Source of the DNA: an uncultured Clostridia bacterium
GTDB lineage: Bacteria; Bacillota; Clostridia; Acetivibrionales; CALMWN01
Direction of reading: 5' to 3'
NCBI GenBank assembly: GCA_937873555.1
Contig: CALMWN010000220.1
Coordinates: forward strand, 1-19,498
DNA length: 19,498 nt
This document shows, piece by piece, positions 14,126-19,498 of this stretch (its first letter is position 1; every line of letters begins with the position of its first letter). The notes under the pieces are model-generated. The model was not told the DNA's origin. It worked only from the letters and a program-made list of their open reading frames with translations, and ran no database searches. The translations under genes were made by a program, and so were the position numbers.

Positions 14126-14552
14126 TTGCTTCACCACCCATTTCCTCATCGCGGGATACAAATTTACATCTGAGCGGAAGTTTATGCATTGCAAGCCTTA
14201 ATGCTTCTCTTGCAGTCTCTTCCGGAACTCCTGCGATTTCAAATAATATTCTTCCGGGTTTAACAACCGCAACCCAGTATTCAGGTGAACCTTTACCGCT
14301 ACCCATACGTGTTTCGGCAGGTTTTTGAGTTACCGGCTTGTCAGGGAATATTTTTATCCAAACCTGACCGCCTCTTTTTATAAAACGGGTTAACGCAACC
14401 CTGGCAGCTTCTATTTGGTTACTGGTAATCCACGCCGGCTCAAGGGCTTTTAATCCATATTCACCATTGGAGACAAAATTACCCCTTGTTGCGACGCCCT
14501 TCATTCTGCCCCTCATAACTTTTCTGTGTTTCACTCTCTTGGGCAATAACAT
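14112..14552 (-). CDS. rplP: 50S ribosomal protein L16 (uL16)
   Basis: L16 organises the A-site tRNA binding region and is among the last proteins to assemble. The 146 residues begin MLLPKRVKHRKVMRGRMKG and include FIKRGGQVWIKIFPDKPVT and ETRMGSGKGSPEYWVAVVKPG, with the conserved loop arginine (the one hydroxylated in E. coli). Its ATG overlaps the rpsC stop by one base (TAATG) and its end overlaps rpmC by 14 bases. Confidence 0.98.
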   Translation of the reverse strand: MLLPKRVKHRKVMRGRMKGVATRGNFVSNGEYGLKALEPAWITSNQIEAARVALTRFIKRGGQVWIKIFPDKPVTQKPAETRMGSGKGSPEYWVAVVKPGRILFEIAGVPEETAREALRLAMHKLPLRCKFVSRDEEMGGEANESQ

Positions 14553-15220
14553 TATTTCTCTCCTCCTTCCGTTTTCCTTTCCCTTTTAACAGCAGGAAGA
14601 ACTTCACCTTTATATATCCATACCTTTACACCGAGCTTGCCATAAGTGGTGTCTGCTTCAGCAAAACCATAATCTATGTCAGCCCTTAAAGTCTGAAGAG
14701 GAATAGTTCCTTCATGATAATGCTCAGTTCTTGCAATTTCTGCTCCTCCAAGCCTTCCGGAAACAGAAGTCTTTATTCCCTTTGCACCAAGCTTCATGGA
14801 TCTTGACATTGCTTGTTTCATAGCTCTTCTGAAGGATATTCTCTTTTCAAGCTGTGATGCAACGTTTTCAGCAACCAGCTGTGCGTCCATTTCAGGAACC
14901 TTGATTTCAGTGATGTTTATCAGTACACTCTTTTGAGTAAGGTTTTCGAGGTCCTTCCTCAATTCTTCTATTCCGGTGCCACCTTTTCCTATAACCAAAC
15001 CTGGCTTGGCAGTACTTACATTTACCTTGATTTTGTTTGCTGCTCTTTCAATCTCGATCCTGGATATCCCGGAGATATAGAGCTTCTTCTTGATAAACTT
15101 CCTTATCTTAACGTCTTCAATCAAGAGATCGCTGAAGTTTTTATCAGTAGCATACCATTTTGTATCCCAGTCTTTTATAATACCGATTCTTAATCCGTGT
15201 GGATTTACTTTCTGGCCCAT
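14552..15220 (-). CDS. rpsC: 30S ribosomal protein S3 (uS3)
   Basis: S3 forms part of the mRNA entry channel and its helicase. The 222 residues begin MGQKVNPHGLRIGIIKDWDT; a KH domain has the GKGG loop at about 78-81 (AKPGLVIGKGGTGIEELR), and the C-domain shows GLGGAEIARTEHYHEGTIPLQTLRADIDYG. GGAGGTTGGAG precedes the ATG. Stop and rplP start overlap by one base, coupling S3 and L16 as in E. coli. Confidence 0.98.
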   Translation of the reverse strand: MGQKVNPHGLRIGIIKDWDTKWYATDKNFSDLLIEDVKIRKFIKKKLYISGISRIEIERAANKIKVNVSTAKPGLVIGKGGTGIEELRKDLENLTQKSVLINITEIKVPEMDAQLVAENVASQLEKRISFRRAMKQAMSRSMKLGAKGIKTSVSGRLGGAEIARTEHYHEGTIPLQTLRADIDYGFAEADTTYGKLGVKVWIYKGEVLPAVKRERKTEGGEK

Positions 15221-15239
15221 TCTCCAACCTCCTTTTCCT

Positions 15240-15716
15240 CTATTTTCTTTCCTTTAAAACTAAGGTTATGTGGCTTGTTCTTTTTCTGATCCTGTTTGCT
15301 CTTCCCTGGGCCCTAGGCATTATTCTCTTTAATGTAGGTCCCTGTGATGCATATGCTTCTGCTACATACAATTCATCCCTGTTTAAGCCGTTATTGTTTG
15401 AAGCATTGGATTCTGCTGATTTCAAAAGCTTTAATAATATCTCGGATGCCGATTTGGGAGTAAACCTAAGTATACCGTATGCTTCCTCAATACCTTTATT
15501 TTTAATAAGATCGAGTACTATTTTCACTTTTCTTGATGAAATACGTGCATACTTCAGTATGGCTTTTCCCTCATCCTTACCTATTCCAACAGCCTTTCTT
15601 TCCTTCTTAGTCAGTAAAGCAGGCTTGTTTGATTTTTTATGAATGGTATTATATGTTTCCAGAATTGCGTCCTTCTGACCCAGCAATTCTTCTTTTGACA
15701 TTACCTTCTTCTCCAA
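15240..15716 (-). CDS. rplV: 50S ribosomal protein L22 (uL22) with N-terminal extension
   Basis: L22 lines the peptide exit tunnel; its beta-hairpin loop reaches the macrolide site. The family core begins near residue 49 (EGKAILKYARISSRKVKIVLDLIKNK) and runs through GPTLKRIMPRAQGRANRIRKRTSHITLVL, with the loop intact. The preceding ~48 residues (EKKVMSKEELLGQK... KKERKAVGIGK) are an extra charged, lysine-rich segment: total 158 residues against about 110-115 normally. The start is TTG at 15716, eight bases after AAAGGAGG; an ATG at 15701 is the alternative, but both include the extension. The DNA is in frame and not repeated elsewhere in the window. Confidence 0.96.
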   Translation of the reverse strand: MEKKVMSKEELLGQKDAILETYNTIHKKSNKPALLTKKERKAVGIGKDEGKAILKYARISSRKVKIVLDLIKNKGIEEAYGILRFTPKSASEILLKLLKSAESNASNNNGLNRDELYVAEAYASQGPTLKRIMPRAQGRANRIRKRTSHITLVLKERK

Positions 15717-15763
15717 CTGGATTTCCTCCTTTCAAAACTGAACTGGTTAACAACAATAATTTA

Positions 15764-16048
15764 CTATTTCAGAGCACTAGACCTCTCAGTGTGGTGTCCA
15801 TGTCCCTTGAAAGTTCTTGTAGGAGCAAATTCACCCAGCTTGTGTCCTACCATTTCTTCTGTTACATAAACCGGAACATGCTTTCTTCCGTCATGAACAG
15901 CTATTGTATGTCCAACCATTTGCGGAAAAATTGTTGATGCTCTTGACCACGTTTTTAATACCTTTTTTTCATTTACCCTGTTCATCTCTTCAATTCTTTT
16001 GAGGAGTTTTACTTCTACGTATGGCCCTTTTTTCAAAGATCTACTCAT
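15764..16048 (-). CDS. rpsS: 30S ribosomal protein S19 (uS19)
   Basis: S19 pairs with S13 in the 30S head near the A-site tRNA. The 94 residues begin MSRSLKKGPYVEVKLLKRIE and contain TWSRASTIFPQMVGHTIAVHDGRKHVPVYVTEEMVGHKLGEFAPTRTF, the core of the family. AAGGAGG precedes the ATG. A 77-base gap follows rplB, with no clear structure. Nothing unusual. Confidence 0.98.
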   Translation of the reverse strand: MSRSLKKGPYVEVKLLKRIEEMNRVNEKKVLKTWSRASTIFPQMVGHTIAVHDGRKHVPVYVTEEMVGHKLGEFAPTRTFKGHGHHTERSSALK

Positions 16049-16125
16049 ATTTACCTAAGTCCTCCTTCCTATACGCCTCTTTCACTTACCAGGCACTTGC
16101 GACTGTTTGACCTGATTTCATATCA

Positions 16126-16959
16126 TTATTTCTGATTCCTTCTCTTTACGATAAATTTATCAGATTTATTCTTTTTCTTTCTTGTTTTATATCCAAGTGT
16201 AGGTTTGCCCCAAGGAGTCACAGGACTTGGTCTTCCTATCGGAGACTTTCCTTCACCACCGCCGTGAGGATGGTCAACAGGATTCATTACAACACCACGC
16301 ACTGTAGGCCTTACTCCCATCCATCTCTTTCTGCCTGCCTTACCTATAGATACATTCTCATGATCAATGTTGCTTACTTGTCCGATAGAAGCTTTACAGT
16401 TCATGCTGACCATTCTGACCTCGCCTGAAGGAAGCCTTATTTGTGCATATTCGCCTTCTTTTGCCATCAACTGTGCTGAATTGCCTGCTGCTCTGACCAA
16501 CTGGCCGCCTTTTCCCATTTTCAGTTCAATATTATATATCATTGAACCTACCGGTATATTTACGAGAGGTAAAGCATTTCCAGGCTTAATGTCTGCATTT
16601 GGTCCGGACTCAACGATATCACCCACTGATAATCCTACAGGTGCTATTATATAACGCTTCTCACCATCTACATAATTAAGAAGTGCAATATTTGCAGTCC
16701 TGTTTGGGTCATATTCAATAGCTGCCACTTTTGCCTTTATACCATCTTTATCTCTTTTAAAATCAATAACTCTATACTTTTGCTTAGCTCCGCCACCATG
16801 ATGACGAACGGTTATCCTACCATATGAGTTTCTTCCGCCATTTTTCTTCAAGGGCTCAAGTAATGACTTCTCCGGCTCTGTTTTCGTAATTTCATCGAAC
16901 GCGGAAACAGTCATGAACCTTCTTGCGGGTGAAGTAGGACTATACTTTTTTATTGCCAT
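16126..16959 (-). CDS. rplB: 50S ribosomal protein L2 (uL2)
   Basis: L2 is one of the most conserved ribosomal proteins, needed for subunit association and the peptidyl transferase centre. The 277 residues begin MAIKKYSPTSPARRFMTVSAF, with the RRH-type motif GRITVRHHGGGAKQKYR and the C-terminal NPVDHPHGGGEGKSPIGR, where H230 corresponds to the histidine placed near the catalytic centre. The ATG follows AAGGAGTG, 14 bases after rplW. Confidence 0.98.
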   Translation of the reverse strand: MAIKKYSPTSPARRFMTVSAFDEITKTEPEKSLLEPLKKNGGRNSYGRITVRHHGGGAKQKYRVIDFKRDKDGIKAKVAAIEYDPNRTANIALLNYVDGEKRYIIAPVGLSVGDIVESGPNADIKPGNALPLVNIPVGSMIYNIELKMGKGGQLVRAAGNSAQLMAKEGEYAQIRLPSGEVRMVSMNCKASIGQVSNIDHENVSIGKAGRKRWMGVRPTVRGVVMNPVDHPHGGGEGKSPIGRPSPVTPWGKPTLGYKTRKKKNKSDKFIVKRRNQK

Positions 16960-16973
16960 CCCTTCTCACTCCT

Positions 16974-17327
16974 TTACTGTGCAACACCGAATTCTTCAAT
17001 GCTAGTCTTATATTTTTTATTGCTTGCGATTTCTTTTCCACCCTTTGTCAAGTATGATTCAGGCCTGGGGTTGGTATCTATTTTTACAATTGCTTTCTTC
17101 CAATCAGGTTTATTACCCTCATGAACGCCCATTCTCTTATACTTTCCTTCACTATTAACTGTGTTCACCTTCAGCACTTTTACCTGGAACAACTTTTCCA
17201 CAGCAAGTTTTATTTCTGTCTTGGTAGCATTAGGATCTACTACAAAGGTGTACTTTCCCTCAGCTATCTCAGAATTGCTCTTTTCTGTGATATAAGGCTT
17301 TCTAATAATATCTTCAGCCATTCTCAT
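16974..17327 (-). CDS. rplW: 50S ribosomal protein L23 (uL23)
   Basis: L23 sits at the tunnel exit and is the main docking site for trigger factor and SRP. The 117 residues begin MRMAEDIIRKPYITEKSNSE and include KYTFVVDPNATKTEIKLAVEKLFQVKVLKVNT, standard for the family; the C-terminus is about 15-20 residues longer than the shortest homologs. The ATG at 17327 overlaps the rplD TAA by one base and lies ten bases after AGGAGG; a second ATG two codons later is possible. Confidence 0.97.
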   Translation of the reverse strand: MRMAEDIIRKPYITEKSNSEIAEGKYTFVVDPNATKTEIKLAVEKLFQVKVLKVNTVNSEGKYKRMGVHEGNKPDWKKAIVKIDTNPRPESYLTKGGKEIASNKKYKTSIEEFGVAQ

Positions 17328-17950
17328 TATGCGTACACCTCCTCGACATTTGACACAGCTTCTTTGGTTATTATAAAGCTGTCAGACTTTAAAATATCAA
17401 ATACGTTTATGGTATTAACAAATGCGGTTTTAACACCGGGTATATTCCTGGCCGACTTTTCTACTGCATCATTCTTCTCAGCCAGAACGATAAGTGCACT
17501 TGTATCAACTTTCAGGTTGTTCAGAACTCCAACCATCTGCTTTGTCTTAATGGTTTCGAAACTCAGTTTATCCAAAACCATTAACTCTTTTTCATTTACC
17601 TTTGATGTCAAAGCCGATTTCAATGCAACTCTCTTCACCTTTTTGGGGAGTGTGTATTTATAGCTTCTTGGCTTTGGCCCGAGTACTATACCACCCTTTA
17701 TCCATTGTGCCGAACGTATACTACCCTGTCTTGCCCTACCTGTACCCTTCTGTCTCCATGGCTTAATTCCGCCGCCTCTGACTTCGCTCTTGGTTTTGGT
17801 GGACTGGGTGCCCTGCCTTTTATTTGCGAGCTGGTTTACAACAGCAAGGTGCATGGCTTCCTTGTTTACTTCAACACCGAAAATATTCTCATTTAACTCT
17901 ATATTTCCTACAATTTCACCGCTCATGTTATATAAATCAACCTTTGGCAT
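17327..17950 (-). CDS. rplD: 50S ribosomal protein L4 (uL4)
   Basis: L4 lines the exit tunnel; in E. coli it also represses the S10 operon through the leader RNA. From the ATG at 17950 it has 207 residues, beginning MPKVDLYNMSGEIVGNIEL. The long tunnel loop is seen in GGGIKPWRQKGTGRARQGSIRSAQW. A GTG at 17968 in frame would make the ribosome site AGGAGG itself coding, so I reject it. Stop overlaps the rplW start. Relevant to the structured leader upstream of rpsJ; a repressor role here is only analogy. Confidence 0.97.
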   Translation of the reverse strand: MPKVDLYNMSGEIVGNIELNENIFGVEVNKEAMHLAVVNQLANKRQGTQSTKTKSEVRGGGIKPWRQKGTGRARQGSIRSAQWIKGGIVLGPKPRSYKYTLPKKVKRVALKSALTSKVNEKELMVLDKLSFETIKTKQMVGVLNNLKVDTSALIVLAEKNDAVEKSARNIPGVKTAFVNTINVFDILKSDSFIITKEAVSNVEEVYA

Positions 17951-17973
17951 TACGTTTCCTCCTTTCACCGCTA

Positions 17974-18612
17974 TTATTTACCTGTTTTAACGGTATCTTT
18001 TATAACTACCAAACCGCCTTTAGGACCTGGTACTGCACCTTTTACGAGAAGCAGATTTCTTTCGTTATCCACCCTTACAACATCAAGATTCTGAACAGTT
18101 ACGTTATCAACACCCATATGTCCTGGCAGCTTTTTACCCTTAAATACTCTTGCAGGACTTGTATTTGCACTCATTGATCCGACTCTTCTGTGATACATCG
18201 AACCGTGAGTTTCTTTACCGCCTGACTGACCGTATCTCTTAATTGTTCCCTGGAAACCTTTACCCTTTGAAACACCGCTTATATCAACTCTGTCACCTGT
18301 CTGGAACATGTCTTCAACTTTAATGTCCTGCCCGACTTCATACTTTGCTGTATCTTCCAGTCTTAGTTCCTTGACATATTTCTTTGGTGATACCTTAACT
18401 TTGGAAAACAATCCTTTTTGCGGTTTATTCAATTTCTTTTCAATTGTTTCTGAAAAGCCTACCTTTATAGAACTATAACCGTCATTTTCAGAAGTTTTCT
18501 TCTGAACAACAGTACATGGTCCGGCTTCTATTACAGTTACAGGAATGGACAGACCTTCTTCTGTAAAGATTTGTGTCATTCCTACTTTCTTACCGAGCAT
18601 TGCTTTTTTCAT
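17974..18612 (-). CDS. rplC: 50S ribosomal protein L3 (uL3)
   Basis: L3 starts large-subunit assembly and its loop nears the peptidyl transferase centre. The 212 residues begin MKKAMLGKKVGMTQIFTEEG and include VSKGKGFQGTIKRYGQSGGKETHGSMYHRRVGSM and GKKLPGHMGVDNVTVQNL; the loop glutamine in GxxxxQ-type context looks normal. GGAGGG is seven bases before the ATG. The 108-base gap after rpsJ contains a perfect 6-bp inverted repeat GTTCAC/GTGAAC (18637-18642 and 18665-18670), possibly a hairpin, with a 22-base loop. Confidence 0.98.
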   Translation of the reverse strand: MKKAMLGKKVGMTQIFTEEGLSIPVTVIEAGPCTVVQKKTSENDGYSSIKVGFSETIEKKLNKPQKGLFSKVKVSPKKYVKELRLEDTAKYEVGQDIKVEDMFQTGDRVDISGVSKGKGFQGTIKRYGQSGGKETHGSMYHRRVGSMSANTSPARVFKGKKLPGHMGVDNVTVQNLDVVRVDNERNLLLVKGAVPGPKGGLVVIKDTVKTGK

Positions 18613-18720
18613 TTATTTTCCCTCCAGTGGTTATTGGTTCACATTTTCTACCTTGCACTTCCAAGTGAACGTGACCTGATTTTACTACACTATTACTTGT
18701 ATAGAGATTCAATTAACAGT

Positions 18721-19032
18721 TTACAGCTTGATCTCTATGTCAACACCTGCAGGCAGGTCCAATCTCATTAATGCATCAACAGTTTTTGGTGTCGGAAGAA
18801 GTATATCGATCAACCTCTTATGAGTCCTCATCTCAAACTGTTCACGTGAATCCTTGTATTTGTGCGGCGCCCTTAATATTGTTATAATTTCTTTTTCTGT
18901 CGGCAGCGGTACCGGCCCTGACACCTTTGCTCCAGTTCTTTTTGCGGTATCTACTATTTTTTCAGCAGACTGGTCAAGAATCTGATGATCGAAAGCCTTC
19001 AATCTGATTCTTATTTTTTGTTTGTTTGCCAT
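18721..19032 (-). CDS. rpsJ: 30S ribosomal protein S10 (uS10)
   Basis: S10 lies in the 30S head and also serves, as NusE, in transcription antitermination with NusB. The 103 residues begin MANKQKIRIRLKAFDHQILD and show TAKRTGAKVSGPVPLPT, HKYKDSREQFEMRTHKRLIDI and the end DLPAGVDIEIKL, all invariant features. AGGAGG is seven bases before the ATG. First gene of the operon, behind a leader of about 330 nt with several hairpins. Confidence 0.98.
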   Translation of the reverse strand: MANKQKIRIRLKAFDHQILDQSAEKIVDTAKRTGAKVSGPVPLPTEKEIITILRAPHKYKDSREQFEMRTHKRLIDILLPTPKTVDALMRLDLPAGVDIEIKL

Positions 19033-19052
19033 ACATAAACCTCCTTCTAATC

Positions 19053-19074
19053 GTACGTTTTTAATGTTACGTAC
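19053..19074 (-). promoter_or_regulatory. hairpin next to the rpsJ ribosome binding site
   Basis: GTACGT (19053-19058) and ACGTAC (19069-19074) form a perfect 6-bp stem with a 10-base loop, ending about six bases before the rpsJ ribosome site (19039-19046). A third and further GTAC lie upstream (19089-19092 region), so alternative pairings are possible. It may tune rpsJ translation. Confidence 0.45.
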
Positions 19075-19124
19075 AACAAGTTGTTATCTGTACACTATGC
19101 CGGGTGTTTCATAATAAGCTAACT

Positions 19125-19174
19125 AAAAACCCAGGATTCCACATTAAGCCATAATAGCTTGTTTAACCTGGGCT
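19125..19174 (-). terminator. terminator-like attenuator inside the S10 leader
   Basis: On the minus strand AGCCCAGG (19167-19174) pairs with CCTGGGTT (19128-19135), including one G-U pair, with further short helices inside (ACA/TGT, AGC/GCT), and the stem runs into TTTTT (19125-19129). It lies about 200 bases downstream of the promoter and 90 bases before rpsJ, so it would stop operon transcription early unless prevented. Such a position is typical of leader attenuation. Confidence 0.55.
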
Positions 19175-19207
19175 GTACTTACTAAATCGCATACCAATCA
19201 ACTTCTA

Positions 19208-19229
19208 CATACTTGTATAAATAAGTATG
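19208..19229 (-). other. 7-bp hairpin in the S10 leader
   Basis: CATACTT and AAGTATG (19208-19214 and 19223-19229 on either strand) pair perfectly around an 8-base loop, about 35 bases before the terminator-like hairpin. One of several stems in this leader. Confidence 0.5.
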
Positions 19230-19306
19230 ACATCAAGCCTTCGGTGTATCTTTGCAAAATGTACAGTGACTTGTCGCCCGGTTTCTCGAATCGGACATTC
19301 TCAATA

Positions 19307-19338
19307 GTAGTTCCCCATTTCAAAGAATGGCAATCTAC
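19307..19338 (-). other. 5' proximal hairpin in the S10 leader
   Basis: On the minus strand GTAG (19335-19338) pairs with CTAC (19307-19310), then a symmetric 4x4 internal loop (ATTG/GGAA), then CCATT/AATGG around a 6-base loop. It lies about 30 bases after the expected transcription start. The symmetric internal loop is the sort of shape ribosomal proteins bind, but no known motif is matched. Confidence 0.4.
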
Positions 19339-19371
19339 CACATCATCGTATGTCACGTCACAACATTCAAT

Positions 19372-19400
19372 ATTTTACTATATAACCATTAATATTGCAA
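19372..19400 (-). promoter_or_regulatory. S10 operon promoter
   Basis: TTGCAA (19395-19400) and TAAAAT (19372-19377) are separated by exactly 17 bases on the minus strand, preceded by an A-rich tract resembling an UP element. It lies between the rRNA terminator and rpsJ, so it is the natural promoter of the S10-spc-alpha genes. Expected start is near 19365. Confidence 0.65.
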
Positions 19401-19432
19401 GTATTTTTTGATTTTATTCGATATGACATAAA

Positions 19433-19463
19433 CAGGGCCTTACGGTATAACCATAAGGCCCTG
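19433..19463 (-). terminator. intrinsic terminator of the rRNA operon
   Basis: CAGGGCCTTA and TAAGGCCCTG form a perfect 10-bp stem, extended by a G-U pair and two G-C pairs, around a 5-base loop. TTTATGT follows on the minus strand. It begins about 8 bases after the 5S rRNA 3' end. Confidence 0.85.
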
Positions 19464-19471
19464 GAATAAAT

Positions 19472-19498
19472 CTGGCGGAGACCTGCTTTCCCGGGACG
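19472..19498 (-). rRNA. rrf: 5S ribosomal RNA, 3' end only
   Basis: The minus strand reads CCCGGGAAAGCAGGTCTCCG followed by CCAG, matching the closing helix and the GAGAGTAGGTCGCCGCCAG-type 3' end of Firmicute 5S rRNAs. Only about 27 bases are in the window, so the call rests on this tail and on the strong terminator directly behind it. The rest of the rRNA operon would lie to the right. The exact 3' end may be a base or two off. Confidence 0.75.

Noticed and set aside
14126..14194. Longer rpmC frame inside rplP
   Set aside because: The upstream residues show no L29 similarity and the sequence is explained by rplP; MKASEIRE is the family start.
17951..17968. Longer rplD start at GTG
   Set aside because: It would make the AGGAGG ribosome site part of the protein; the ATG at 17950 has ideal spacing.
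19261..19300. GATTCGAG in the S10 leader as a possible tRNA T-loop
   Set aside because: No acceptor, anticodon or D arms can be drawn around it; it is more simply part of a short leader stem.
1..19498. CRISPR array, phage or large insertion sequence
   Set aside because: No regularly spaced direct repeats, transposase or phage genes are present; only two short MITE-like elements and one nested inverted repeat were found.

Overview
The window is almost entirely a bacterial S10-spc-alpha ribosomal protein super-operon, read on the minus strand from right to left, with an energy-coupling factor (ECF) transporter ATPase region at its left end. Gene order, strong GGAGG-type ribosome binding sites, moderate to low GC, zinc-ribbon forms of S14, L36 and S4, an L24 with two CxxC pairs and a KOW-domain gene between map and infA all point to an anaerobic Firmicute of the class Clostridia. 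Protein flavour suggests the Ruminiclostridium/Acetivibrio (Hungateiclostridiaceae-like) group; that placement is inference from memory of the families, not a search.

Right edge to left. The 3' tail of a 5S rRNA (19472-19498) and a strong terminator (19433-19463) end an rRNA operon. A well-formed promoter (19372-19400) follows, then a leader of about 330 nt with several hairpins, one of them terminator-like, and then rpsJ. The S10 block is rpsJ-rplC-rplD-rplW-rplB-rpsS-rplV-rpsC-rplP-rpmC-rpsQ. The spc block is rplN-rplX-rplE-rpsN(Z type)-rpsH-rplF-rplR-rpsE-rpmD-rplO-secY-adk-map-KOW gene-infA-rpmJ. The alpha block is rpsM-rpsK-rpsD-rpoA-rplQ, ended by a terminator at 2190-2228. To the left lie ecfA1, a plus-strand rRNA-methyltransferase-like gene, and the start of ecfA2, which runs off the window.

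The genes work together in making ribosomes and in the steps around translation: small and large subunit proteins, initiation factor IF1, the Sec translocon pore, N-terminal methionine removal, adenylate balance and the RNA polymerase alpha subunit. The ECF ATPases power vitamin and metal uptake and commonly sit next to rplQ in Firmicutes.

Points that depart from the expected picture: adk carries an in-frame TAA at codon 48; the S10 leader looks like an attenuator; a 99-nt element of four mutually complementary 8-mers lies between rplQ and ecfA1; two related MITE-like inverted repeats sit inside the operon (5463-5542, 8124-8211); L17 has an internal insertion and L22 an N-terminal extension; a gene on the opposite strand splits ecfA1 from ecfA2; and an rRNA operon, not the str operon, lies upstream of rpsJ. 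There is no sign of phage, CRISPR or large mobile elements. The best candidates for something undescribed are the leader RNA and the small repeat elements, not a new protein system.
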